Of a stretch of DNA of 64,000 nt, positions 24,126-35,550 are shown in pieces (the stretch's first letter is position 1; each line of letters starts with the position of its first letter). Below the pieces are notes generated by a model. The model did not search any database. It was not told the DNA's origin and saw nothing but the letters and a program-made list of their open reading frames with translations. The position numbers were made by a program, and so were the translations under genes. The stretch is taken from contig CM056718.1 of the NCBI GenBank assembly GCA_029844215.1, forward strand, positions 87,098,764 to 87,162,763, given 5' to 3'. This DNA comes from Przewalskia tangutica (lineage: Eukaryota; Streptophyta; Magnoliopsida; Solanales; Solanaceae).

Positions 24126-25916
24126 TAACTTCTTTAGACTTTCATTAACATACAAAATGGATCTCATTTTATGACCTTAAGGCACTTTCCATATCACTTA
24201 ACAAGTCCTGGGAATTTCAACCCAAAGTACTATGTATTTCTATTCTTTCCAAGATCCCTTTTTCACATAAGACCCCAAGATACTAACACTCGTAGTATCA
24301 AGGCTTATCTACATTTCAAACAAGTCACTATACTATTAGAAATATGCTTCGGCTTCTAAATCAAGTGACCCTCATTTAAACTTTAAGCAAGTGATGCCTT
24401 TAAATCAAATTGCCTTTCTTAGCTTCCATTCTTTTATCATTGTTTATCTACTCGAGAAAAACCGTTCCTTTAACCTTCCATAAAGTTATTATAACCAACT
24501 TCCCATAAAGCCGTTATACTAACTTTATGCATTAGAAACTAAGACATCCTTACCCTTTCATAAGGCCGTCATAACTAGCCTCCCATAAAGCCGTTATAAC
24601 TCTTTATGTCTTAGACAACTTTGTTCTTTTTTTTTATGACCAAGAGACTTGTACTTCGAATCAAGTTACACAACTTTCGAAAACGCTTCAAGTCTCTTTA
24701 CTTTAGAAGACAAAATTCTTAACTTAGAAAACAAGTTCTTGTCTTTATAATAGGTTCCAGAATCAATACTTTCAAATCAAGTATTCCATACCTTTCACAT
24801 CAAGAAGTCCTTGTCTACCCCATTAGCATAACCCATTCTCAAGGACAAGTGAGTTAATCCTCTAACTCAACCGACTAGGCATCTTTAAAACAAGTCAAGT
24901 ATATCAAATGACTTTACCTTATTTAAATCACGTACGCCTCTGATGCACCATACGATTATAACTACTCATGCTCAAGAGATAAGAAAGTTTCTACATACCT
25001 CTTACGTTTAATCCACTTGCCAAGTCCAATATGTCGCAGTAGATGTCAACCTATAATGACCATAATACGCCTATTAGCTTCTAGCTTCAACGTAGAATAT
25101 TCTAATGTAAAGTCCCTTGTTCTACGGAAAAATTGGGCGACACTTCCTTTGTTTCTACGCACTTCACCACCTTTTCAAGGTCGAATTCAATAACCAACGC
25201 CACATTTAAGGCACAACAATTCAGCTAACCAAAGGGATTACACGCCTTACAGGACGCGTAAAATTCTTCCCCACAATAATACCAAACAATCCAATAACTT
25301 CCAAGCCACATTCGACTATATTATCCCAACAATTAACAATTTCCTTTCCATTTCCTTTTAACCCAACTCGTTATCCCAATCATGTTATCTAAAATCATAA
25401 CCAATTATATACTCTCCTATTTATAACATGCAATGATTTTTAAGCTAACAACCCAATTGATTACAACGTGAGTGGCTAACATGCCCATTTCGGTTTTCAA
25501 CAAGACGACAAGATCCATATCTTTTCAAACTTTAATATAACAGCCTCAGGCTCATTTCTTAACTACTAAAACTTGAAAACTTCATTTACACAAGAAGGTA
25601 AAGATTTTACCTCAAGAAGCCCTCTTTCCGAAATCTTCTTCACTTTAAAATCACCCACACGAACCCTCTACAAGTTTGCCAACACTTTTCCTTCTTGAAG
25701 CCTTTCCAAAAATCTCACCGGGGTTCATCAATTTGAGAGAGAGGAGAGGGATTTTTCTTTGGGAAACCCTTGCAAATGGTCAAGTCTTGAAGATTTGGCC
25801 CTAAAATAAGACCCTCATTTGGTCAAAAAGATGGGAGGGACACTTGTCACCCTCCCATAGACCTTTTATAAAAATATCCCCTGTTTTTCGCCCCTTACCG
25901 CGTCAAAAATCACGCC

Positions 25917-26075
25917 TTGGCGCCGCGGCCCCGCGGCGCTTCCACTTCTGAGAATTTCCTGCATTCCGGCGCCGCGGCCCTGCATTCCGGCGCCGCGGCG
26001 CTGCAACCTCAGAGAACTTTCGGAAATATCGGCGTCGCGGCCCTGCCGACGGCGCCGCGGCCCTGCGACGCCTGT
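25917..26075 (-). repeat. GC-rich inverted-repeat cluster in LTR G
   Basis: Five variants of ggcgccgcggccc or ggcgtcgcggccc in about 160 bp of otherwise AT-rich LTR. The first forms a perfect hairpin: 9 bp arms gcgccgcgg/ccgcggcgc (25920-25928 and 25931-25939) with a 2-base loop. Orthologous positions in the LTRs of E and D lack it. Confidence 0.8.
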
Positions 26076-26484
26076 TGGGAAACGCGCCTCACGCGTCACG
26101 ACCTTCTAACGCCCGTAACTTCCTACCCCGATGTCCAATCGACGAGTGGTTTGTTGCGTTGGAAACTAGACTCAACGAACTTCATACTAGTCTTTTAAAA
26201 CTCTTCAAAACTCCTAAAGAACTAGGAGATATACCGCTCCAAAGTTGACTGAAAGTCTGCCCACAACCTTTTGCCAACCCAACTTTTCAAATTCAAATCT
26301 TATTTCCTTTCATATGTTCTTAACTCAACCTCTTGAATTTACGGGGTGTAACAGTAAAATGGACATTGACCATCTTGGAAGATAAGTCTTGCTAGCTTGC
26401 GTTTGTTGACCAAGTCAACTTGTCCACTTGGCTTTACATTAATTGTCTTTCATCCTAGCCCACAAGTGTATTAATCTAAGTCAT

Positions 26485-26500
26485 CCAATGTGTTATATAA
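26485..26500 (+). promoter_or_regulatory. Element E LTR promoter motifs
   Basis: CCAATG followed by TATATAA (26494-26500). The same pair occurs in the 3' LTR at about 32224-32239. Spacing and position fit a Pol II core promoter for retrotransposon transcription. Confidence 0.5.
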
Positions 26501-28290
26501 GCATACTACTAGTGCAAGACTAGTCTTGAACACTTAGAAAAATTGAGAGAACTCTTGTGCAAGCTTCATAGCTCTCGGGTTCACTATCCTTTGCACACAA
26601 AAAATTTGTAGTTTTGATCCTTTGTTCACAAGACTTAAACCCAATGTCCCTAAGGGTATTGTAAGGATATCTCAATAGAAAGATTTCGGAAAAACGGCGT
26701 TTTCGTATTAGTCGCAAGGCGGAAACTTGAGGAGTTCTTCAACTTTGAAGTTGGAACTTGAAGATGGGTTCTTCATAGGCTTCTAAGGAGTGCTTGGAGC
26801 GGATTGGAACTTAAGGAAAGGAGCTAAGAATTGCTAAGGCGCGACTTTGAATCTTGGATTTTTTAAGGGCTTATAAAGGTATAAATTTTGTCGTTTTAGC
26901 AATTAAGTTTACTTATTGTAGTAGCTATGGATAATAGCAAGCATGAGTTATATAGTATGAAGTTTGATAAGTATATTGGCTATTGGAACCCTAATCCGAA
27001 AACTAGCATGTTAGCCTTAAGATTACAATTCAAATCGATTATTAGTTTAAGTCGTCACATGTTGTAGAAAGAAGGAAATTGTAGTTGTTGAACTTGTTTG
27101 TGACTATATAACATGTTAGACCTTAGAACTTGGAATTGTAAAAGGATTGGAAAAGACTTTGAATTGTTGGTTATGTAAGTTGGCCGAGAATGGCTAGTGA
27201 GCATTAAACTACTTCGTATGAATTGTGGGGCGGAATTTTACACGTATTATAAGGCGTGTAATCCCCTTTGTTTGGTTGTTGTTTTGAGCCTTAAATGTGG
27301 CATGTTGGTTATTGTATTCGGCCTTGAAAAAGGTGGCAACGTGAGTAGAAACAAAGGAAATGTTTCCCGATTTTCCGTAGAATTAGAGACCGTATACTTA
27401 GTATTATTCTACGTTAGAGACTAGAAGTTGATACTCTTGTTGTGACCATTATAGGTTGACAATTCTACGTACGGCGTATTCGGCTTAGCTTGTGGATTTA
27501 GCCGAAAAGGTATGTGAACTATCTCCTCTTCTAGCATGATTCCTTAAGATAAAGAAAGTATGTCCTACTCCTTAAATGATCCATTCCTTGGTTGTATTTG
27601 GATTGCCTAAAATAGAAGTTGTTCTATGTACTTCCTTGATTGTACTTTGATGTTTAAATTGTAAGTTGTATAATCCATTTCCTTAGTGAAGTTTGGATTC
27701 TTAAAAGTGAAAGTATTTTACTTAAAGTACATAGAGTCTTGAAAAGGAAGTGGTTTCCAAACCTTTTGGCTAGTGCCTTGGTTCCAAAACCTAAGGGTTA
27801 AAGGAGTGATTTACTTAATTGTTTTAAAAGAGGAGAAATGACATGATTTAAGAGAAGTAACTTGTTTTAAAGGTGTGAGTTACTTGAGGTTTAAGAGTAG
27901 AAGAAACTTGTTTTCTAAATATTAAGAGACTTGAAGCATTTTGGAAAGTTAAGAACTTGATTTGTAAGTATGTGTTACTTGGTTTTAAGTATAAGTCTCT
28001 TGGTTATAAAAAGGAATGAATATGTCTAAAACCATAAAGGGTTATAACGGCTTTATGGGAAGTTGGTTATAACGGCTTTATGGAAGGTTAAGAAAGTTGT
28101 CTATTTTGATTAATGGGCATAAGTTGCCTAGATTGTGAAAATTTGAAGTTACTTGATTTCAAGCTTTGAAATGAGTTTTCTAAAAGTGTAGTAACTTACT
28201 TTGAAAAAATAGACACACCTTGATACTACGGGTGTTAGTATCTTGGGGTTTTACATAGAAAGGAGTATTTTGAAAAGAATGTACGTACGT

Positions 28291-28530
28291 AGTACTTTGG
28301 ATTGATTAATTGAGAATTAGTCTAAGTGTGCCTTTATAAGTACTTTGGCTTGATTAATTGAGAATTATTCTAAGTGTGCCTTGATAAGTACTTTGGTTTG
28401 ATTAATTGAGAATTAGTCTAAGTGTGCCTTGATAAGTACTTTGGCTTGTTTAATTGGGAATTATTCTATGTGTGCCTTGATAAGTACTTTGGCTTGTTTA
28501 AATGGGAATTATTCTCTAAGTGCCTTGAGT
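28291..28530 (+). repeat. 48 bp tandem array in E 5' LTR (5 copies)
   Basis: Units begin agtactttgg at 28291, 28339, 28387, 28435 and 28483, exactly 48 bp apart, and include ttaattgagaattattctaa and gtgtgccttgata. The 3' LTR has the same five copies from 34027 to about 34266. Confidence 0.92.
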
Positions 28531-28789
28531 TTATAAAATGAAAGTCTATAGATGTTATGAACTTGCCTGTGTGTGCTGGTGATAGCCTTTGAGTGCAAGT
28601 ATTATGTTTTATTACGTTGTCGCGACTCTCGGTTGGAGGGCCTGCTGTCTTGTTGTAAGTTACTTGGACGTACCGACAGTGATGTGGGATTCCACGGGTA
28701 TGCTTCCGTTATTTGTAGTACTTGGGTTAAATTCCCGGATTTTTTATAAAAGACATGGTAGTGCTTATGTTTTGTTTGATGGTCGGTTG

Positions 28790-29095
28790 AGATAGGGTAA
28801 GAGTATAAGTGAGGGGTAAACCCCCAAGACGTTATACCACCTTCTCCAGGGTAAGAGTATAAATGAGGGGTAAACCCCCAAGACATTATACCCCCTGCTT
28901 GTTTTGTTTGATGGTCGGTTGAGATAGGGTAAGAGTACAAGTGAGGGGTAAACCCCCAAGACGCTATACCACCTTCTCCAGGGTAAGAGTATAAATGAGG
29001 GGTAAACCCCCAAGACATTATACCCCCTGCTTTACCACCTTCTCCAGGGTAAGAGTATAAATGAGGGGTAAACCCCAAGACGTTATACCACCTGT
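28790..29095 (+). repeat. Second array in E 5' LTR (gggtaagagtataa units)
   Basis: Five units of gggtaagagtataa(a/g)tgagg, then the imperfect palindrome ggggtaaaccccc, then aagac(g/a)ttatacc. They alternate with tgtttgatggtcggttgaga spacers. The 3' LTR equivalent is at about 34525-34830. The long minus-strand frame rich in GFTPHLYSYP repeats is a by-product of this array. Confidence 0.85.
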
Positions 29096-29803
29096 TCGTT
29101 TTCCTACTTGGCCCGTACAGTTTTTAGGACACAGGTGGGACTTGGTGTTCATGTATGCTATTGGTGTTATATTATATCATGGATCTGGCGGTGAGGAAGG
29201 ATTCCACGGGCATGATTGATATTATGGGCGTGAGACCCATGGTTATATTTTAGAAAAGACTTGAGGGCATGTGTCCCGGACTTGTTATGACTGCTTATGT
29301 GTTGTGTACTGTAGGTTGGCCATCATACATGTCTCTGTTTGTTTAGATTATGATTTCATTACTGATACTGCATTTCACATACTTGGTACATTCTTCGTCT
29401 TGACCTCCTTGGGGCTGCGTTCATCCGCAGAGTTTAGGTACGTGATTTGGTGATCGGCAGTGTAGGACCACCTTTCGAGTTTTGGATAGCTCATACATTC
29501 GGAGTTTATCTTTTTGGTATAAGTTCTTTCGATGCAGTGCTTTTATCTGATTATAGATGCAGCGGGGCCTTGTCCGTCATAGTTGATATAACTCTTAAGT
29601 GCAGTATTCATATGTGAGATTGGACTCGTATGCAGTATAGTGTCTTTTGAGTATGTATATCATGACGACGCTCGGCTTTTCCACTTACGTATGTTGGTTT
29701 TAAAAAAAAGGGTGTTATTTAATTTCCATGATTTACTTGTGTTGTTAAGGTAGAAGGTGCCCGGGTAGGGCACCGATCCTGGCTTGAGGTTCGGGCGTGA
29801 CAG

Positions 29804-29814
29804 TGGTATCGAGC
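29804..29814 (+). promoter_or_regulatory. Element E primer-binding site
   Basis: tggtatcgagc, one base after the 5' LTR end, complementary to initiator-Met tRNA but with the same two-base shortening as in element A. Confidence 0.75.
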
Positions 29815-29984
29815 GATCGATCCTCGGAATGTCTACTGACCGTGTCTAGTAGAGTCTTGATTATCGGTGTGTTCTGCGCCACACCCATAAACAGGAGGCT
29901 ACGTGGCATTTAGGAGTTGGTTTCTATTCTTCTCACTCTAAGATCGTGCCATAGAGTCATGTTAGTAAGATAATTCCTCTCGAC

Positions 29985-30851
29985 GTGATTTTGTGTTACG
30001 ATTATGCCTCGAGGAGCCACCGCCTGAAGGGCAAAGGAGTAGCGAGAGCTACTAGTCGGACTCGAGAGTTGATAGGGCTTATTCCGGGTATATCGGATGT
30101 TGTCGCGCGATGGCGAGTTAACTTCGCGCGAGTTTTGAGGCCCAAGACACGAGCCTCCGATTTCGATTAGGAGAAGACTATAGGGTCATGAGGGAAGCGA
30201 TTATGTTATTGACCAAGATAGCGGTGCTACAGTTTCATCAGCAGGAGGTTATTCGGCCAGTACAGACAGGTGTACAGAGGGTAGAGGGCCAACGCGGAGA
30301 TCAGCGTAAGAGGACTAGACCGGTTGGTTATCCCGGTGAATTTTTTGGACGACGACCTCAAGGCCGAGTGAGATATTCGTCCCGGCCTACCAGACATACC
30401 CCGATTCCACGGTGGGATATTGGACCCCACAAAGTATTTAGAAGCCGGTCCAAGCTACAGGGGTCGAGGTTCTCAGAGGAGCAGAGGACTTTCTCGGTCG
30501 AGGCCACCTATTCCTCAGTGTATCAGATGTGGTAAGCGTCATTCGGGGAAATGCCGTTATGGCACAGGTGTTTGTTTTTGTTGTGGTCGTCCGGTCCATA
30601 TTCGGAGGGTATGTCCTTTTAGAAAGAGCACCGGTGAGGTGGATCAGCCTATGAGGCCGATGGTTGATTCCCTTTCCTCTACAGCTGTGCGTTCCCCAGG
30701 GCAGGGTGTTCAGATGTTAGCCAGCCGTGGTAGAGGTGAGGGTGGAGTTTATAGTTCTGGCGGTCCTTCGAACCGCAGAGATGACGTGACTACTGGGCAG
30801 GATCAGGAGGCGACATCGCACGGGGTTACAGGTATATGTCGATTCTTTTGA
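29985..30851 (+). pseudogene. Element E gag remnant with zinc knuckles
   Basis: The family start (ATG CCT CGA GGA GCC) is at about 30004 but meets a stop after seven codons. Coding then jumps frames: GKGVARATSRTRE at about 30040, a middle part in the 30188-30535 frame, and the zinc-knuckle part in the 30420-30851 frame with CIRCGKRHSGKC and CFCCGRPVHIRRVC (C-x2-C-x4-H-x4-C). The bulk of the Retrotrans_gag core is deleted. No capsid product is likely. Confidence 0.75.
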
Positions 30852-31730
30852 ATCATACGTGCATTGTTAGATTCAGATTTTGCCCTAGCGTATATGTTTT
30901 CCCTTTATTGCTAGCAGTTGTAAGTGATAGTAACCCCATAGGAAGGAATACTTTGATTAGTAAGTGAATAGTAAGAATGTTGACAAGAATGGTAAGTGAA
31001 CTGAGACTATAGTTGTGTAGAGTTCACAAGTTGTAATTGCCCCATAACAGTGTAAGACCAATAGGGAAGATTGTACAGTAGAAATACTTGAACCTATGTG
31101 ACGAACCTCTAGTGAATAGGGGGATAGGGTGAGAAGTACCTTAAGATAAGAAAAAGATTTATTTCAGACTAAGAATGAGAAGTTAAGTGTGACGATGAGT
31201 CGGGTTATGGACCCATTTCGGGTCAGCCGGTAGTATGGAATGGGGTGATGTCAGTTAGAAATGGTCCCGCTATGTGATAGGGTCACGAGGGTGCAAGGCC
31301 CAAGTCTAGTTGATCGTTGTACGAGTTTGTGGAAGCGTTCCATCGGAATCAGGTCGTAAGAACCGAGAAGAGCCTTAACGGGAAAGTAAGTAACAATATG
31401 GCCAAGTTTGGATAGTAACTCCAAGGATTGGAGAACAGAAACAGTATTTGAGATTTTGTACGTGTACTAGATAAGTTTGAAAGTGCGAGAAAGTATGACA
31501 AGTAAGGAAAGAAAGGAACCTCTAAAGATCCTGTTTGTGATAAGACAGTAACCTTTGAGTTTTGTGAGAAGGGGCCGCGGACGGAAGGTACATTGTTATG
31601 TTTACGTATGTTGTGGTGGCCATGTGTGACATCGTTGGTCTTGTGCAGTTTTGATTGAGAGGCATAGTATAGAGTTTATGCCGGAGTTTGTATAGCTTGA
31701 CAACCGACTAAGAACATTCGGGGACGAATG
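30852..31730 (+). other. Element E internal filler without pol
   Basis: About 880 bp between the gag remnant and the polypurine tract. No RT, RNase H or integrase motif is visible in any frame. A trace of pol-like wording is possible at 31200-31330, but I cannot support a domain. It behaves as non-coding filler of a non-autonomous element. Confidence 0.6.
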
Positions 31731-31748
31731 TTTCTAGGGGGGGAAGAA
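31731..31748 (+). promoter_or_regulatory. Element E polypurine tract
   Basis: A run of eight or more G followed by aagaa directly before TGTTACATCCCG of the 3' LTR, preceded by the family phrase ggacgaatgtttct. Expected primer for plus-strand DNA synthesis. Confidence 0.85.
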
Positions 31749-34700
31749 TGTTACATCCCGTAAGTCCAGGACATGTATAAGAGAATGTATGTAAGGAATC
31801 AAGACTTGGAAATTAGTACGAAAGAGAGAATTGTTTTTCCGACGGAAAATCTTCCGAACGTCGGAAAGGAAAAATGTTCGTTGTTGAGAATTGGATTCTC
31901 AAAATGCATTATTTGAAGAGTATGGAACTTATTAACATTATGGAAATTTATTTTTACGGATTTGGTCACGTGGGGCCCAGCCGAGGAATTTTACGTTTTG
32001 TGGGGCCCACGAGGGTTACGGAATTTTATGAATGAATGAGAGGGCGACACGTGGCACCCTCACATATGGTCTTGGACGAAATTAGAGGAAGGGTAAAATG
32101 GTCATTGACCATCTTGGAAGATAAGTCTTGCTAGCTTGAGTTTGTTGACCAAGTCAACTTGTCCACTTGTCTTTACATTAATTGTCTTTCATCCTAGCCC
32201 ACAAGTGTATTAATCTTAGCCATCCAATGTGTTATATAAGCATACTACTAGTGCAAGACTAGTCTTGAACATTTAGAAAAATTGAGAGAACTCTTGTGCA
32301 AGCTTAATAGCTCTCGGGTTCACTATCCTTTGCACACACAAAATTTGTAGTTTTGATCCTTTGTTCACAAGACTTAAACCCAATGTCCCTAAGGGTATTG
32401 TAAGGATATCTCAATAGAAATATTTCGGAAAAATGGCGTTTTCGTATTAGTCGCAAGGCGGAAACTTGAGGAGTTCTTCAACTTTGAAGTTGGAACTTGA
32501 AGATGGGTTCTTCATAGGCTTCTAAGGAGTGCTTGGAGCGGATTGGAACTTAAGGAAAGGAGCTAAGAATTGCTAAGGCGCGACTTTGAATCTTGGATTT
32601 TTTAAGGGCTTATAAAGGTATAAATTTTGTCGTTTTAGCAATTAAGTTTACTTATTGTAGTAGCTATGGATAATAGCAAGCATGAGTTATATAGTATAAA
32701 GTTTGATAAGTATATTGGCTATTGGAACCCTAATCCGAAAACTAGCATGTTAGCCTTAAGATTACAATTCAAGTCGATTATTAGTTTAAGTCGTCGCATG
32801 TTGTAGAAAGAAGGAAATTGTAGTTGTTGAACTTGTTTGTGACTATATAACATGTTAGACCTTAGAACTTGGAATTGTAAAAGGATTGGAAAAGACTTTG
32901 AATTGTTGGTTATGTAAGTTGGCCGAGAATGGCTAGTGAGCATTAAACTACTTAATTTAATTGTGGGGCGGAATTTTACGTATTGTAAGGCGTGTAATCC
33001 CCTTTGTTTGGTTGTTGTTTTGAGCCTTAAATGTGGCGTGTTGGTTATTGTATTCGGCCTTGAAAAAGGTGGCAAAGTGAGTAGAAACAAAGGAAGTGCT
33101 GCCCGATTTTTCGTAGAATTAGAGACCGTATACTTAGTATTATTCTACGTTAGAGACTAGAAGTTGATAGTCTTGTTGTGACCATTATAGGTTGACAATT
33201 CTACGTACGGCGTATTCGGCTTAGCTTGTGGATTTAGCCGAAAAGGTATGTGAACTATCTCCTCTTCTAGCATGATTCCTTAAGATAAAGAAAGTATGTC
33301 CTACTCCTTAAATGATCCATTCCTTGGTTGTATTTGGATTGCCTAAAATAGAAGTTGTTCTATGTACTTCCTTGATTGTACTTTGATGTTTAAATTGTAA
33401 GTTGTATAATCCATTTCCTTAGTGAAGTTTGGATTCTTAAAAGTGAAAGTATTTTACTTAAAGTACATAGAGTCTTGAAAAGGAAGTGGTTTCCAAACCT
33501 TTTGGCTAGTGCCTTGGTTCCAAAACCTAAGGGTTAAAGGAGTGATTTACTTAATTGTTTTAAAAGAGGAGAAATGACATGATTTAAGAGAAGTAACTTG
33601 TTTTAAAGGTGTGAGTTACTTGAGGTTTAAGAGTAGAAGAAACTTGTTTTCTAAATATTAAGAGACTTGAAGCATTTTGGAAAGTTAAGAACTTGATTTG
33701 TAAGTATGTGTTACTTGGTTTTAAGTATAAGTCTCTTGGTTATAAAAAGGAATGAATATGTCTAAAACCATAAAGGGTTATAACGGCTTTATGGGAAGTT
33801 GGTTATAACGGCTTTATGGAAGGTTAAGAAAGTTGTCTATTTTGATTAATGGGCATAAGTTGCCTAGATTGTGAAAATTTAAAGTTACTTGATTTCAAGC
33901 TTTGAAATGAGTTTTCTAAAAGTGTAGTAACTTACTTTGAAAAAATAGACACACCTTGATACTACGGGTGTTAGTATCTTGGGGTTTTACATCGAAAGGA
34001 GTATTTTGAAAAGAATGTACGTACGTAGTACTTTGGCTTGATTAATTGAGAATTAGTCTAAGTGTGCCTTGATAAGTACTTTGGCTTGATTAATTGAGAA
34101 TTATTCTAAGTGTGTCTTGATAAGTACTTTGGCTTGATTAATTGAGAATTAGTCTAAGTGTGCCTTGATAAGTACTTTGGCTTGTTTAATTGAGAATTAT
34201 TTTATGTGTGCCTTGATAAGTACTTTGGCTTGTTTAAATGAGAATTATTCTCTAAGTGTCTTGAGTTTATAAAATGAAAGTCTATAGATGTTATGAACTT
34301 GCCTGTGTGTGCTGGTGATAGCCTTTGAGTGCAAGTATTATGTTTTATTACGTTGTCGCGACTCTCGGTTGGAGGGTCGGCTGTCTTGTTGTAAGTTACT
34401 TGGACGTACCGACAGTGATGTGGGATTCCACGGGTATGCTTCCGTTATTTGTAGTACTTGGGTTAAATTCCCGGATTTTTATAAAAGACATGGTAGTGCT
34501 TATGTTTTGTTTGATGGTCGGTTGAGATAGGGTAAGAGTATAAGTGAGGGGTAAACCCCCAAGACGCTATACCACCTTCTCCAGGGTAAGAGTATAAATG
34601 AGGGGTAAACCCCCAAGACATTATACCCCCTGCTTGTTTTGTTTGATGGTCGGTTGAGATAGGGTAAGAGTATAAGTGAGGGGTAAACCCCCAAGACGCT

Positions 34701-35550
34701 ATACCACCTTCTCCAGGGTAAGAGTATAAATGAGGGGTAAACCCCCAAGACATTATACCCCCTGCTTTACCACCTTCTCCAGGGTAAGAGTATAAATGAG
34801 GGGTAAACCCCAAGACGTTATACCACCTGCTCGTTTTCCTACTTGGCCCGTACAGTTTTTAGGACACAGGTGGGACTTGGTGTTCATGTATGCCTATTGG
34901 TGTTATATTATATCATGGACTGCCGGCAGTGAGGAAGGATTCCACGGGCATGATTGATATTATGGGCGTGAGACCCATGGTTATATTTTAGAAATGACTT
35001 GAGGGCATGCGTCCCTGACTTGTTATGACTGCTTATGTGTTGTGTACTGTAGGTTGGCCATCATACATGTCTCCTGTTTTGTTTAGACTGTTATGATTTC
35101 AATACAGTATTTTCATTTCACATACTTGGTACATTCTTCGTACTGACCTCCTTCGGGGGGCTGCGTTCATGCCGCAGGTTTAGGTACGCAGTTTGGTGAT
35201 CTGCAGGTGTAGGACCGCCGAGTTTTGGATAGCTCATACATTCGAGTTTATCTTTTGGTATAAGTTCTTTCAAGACATGCTTTTATGCAGATTATGGTGC
35301 AGCGGGGCCTTGTCCGTCATAGTTGATATAACTCTTAAGTGCAGTATTCATATGTGGGATTGGACTCATGTACAGTATAGTGTCTTTTGAGTATGTATAT
35401 CATGGCAGCCTTGTCGGCTTTTCCCTTGCACGTATGTTGGTTTTAAAAAAAAAAAGGTGTTATTTAATTTCCGCAGTTTACTTGTGTTGTTAAGGTAGAA
35501 GGGTGCCCAAGTAGGGAACCAGTCACGGGCCCGGGGTTCGGGGCGTGACA
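31749..35550 (+). repeat. Element E 3' LTR
   Basis: 3802 bp, nearly identical to the 5' LTR up to about 34880, including both arrays (five 48 bp units from 34027; five units from about 34525). The last 650 bp differ from the 5' copy at many short sites. It ends GGCGTGACA, directly followed by the CACAC target copy. Confidence 0.9.

Larger units (their letters stand above)
22776..26353 (-). mobile_element. Solo LTR G
   Basis: 3578 bp LTR in minus orientation, TGTCACGACCC at 22776 and GGGGTGTAACA ending at 26353, inside E's 5' LTR. The perfect 5 bp duplication GTAAA lies at 22771-22775 and 26354-26358, and removing G restores the 3' LTR text at about 32091-32110. Several motifs are reverse complements of E's LTR (for example the gcatacccgtggaatcccac unit), so G and E belong to one family in opposite orientations. 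It carries expanded arrays and a GC-rich hairpin cluster (25917-26075). Confidence 0.92.
22427..29802 (+). repeat. Element E 5' LTR (interrupted by G)
   Basis: Starts TGTTACATCCCG and ends GGCGTGACA, next to the primer site. A CCAATG motif (26485) and TATATAA (26494-26500) lie in the promoter region and recur in the 3' LTR. Two tandem arrays are included (28291-28530 and about 28790-29095). Confidence 0.88.
22427..35550 (+). mobile_element. Element E: large-LTR, gag-only gypsy element
   Basis: Complete plus-oriented element with a perfect 5 bp duplication, CACAC at 22422-22426 and 35551-35555. The 5' LTR is 22427-22775 plus 26359-29802 (3793 bp after removing solo LTR G). The 3' LTR is 31749-35550 (3802 bp). 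Only 1946 bp lies between them, with a primer site, a broken gag with zinc knuckles, non-coding filler and a polypurine tract. There is no protease, RT or integrase, so it must be mobilised in trans. The LTRs are nearly identical over their first 3 kb, pointing to recent insertion. Confidence 0.9.

Noticed and set aside
25866..26198. Arg/Gly-rich coding frames
   Set aside because: They result from the GC-rich module cluster in LTR G; no start context or homology.
28602..29078. 158-codon minus-strand frame with GFTPHLYSYP repeats (and the similar one at 34463-34813)
   Set aside because: It is produced by the tandem array in both LTRs of element E, occurs in two frames, and lacks any domain; the repeat simply has no stops.
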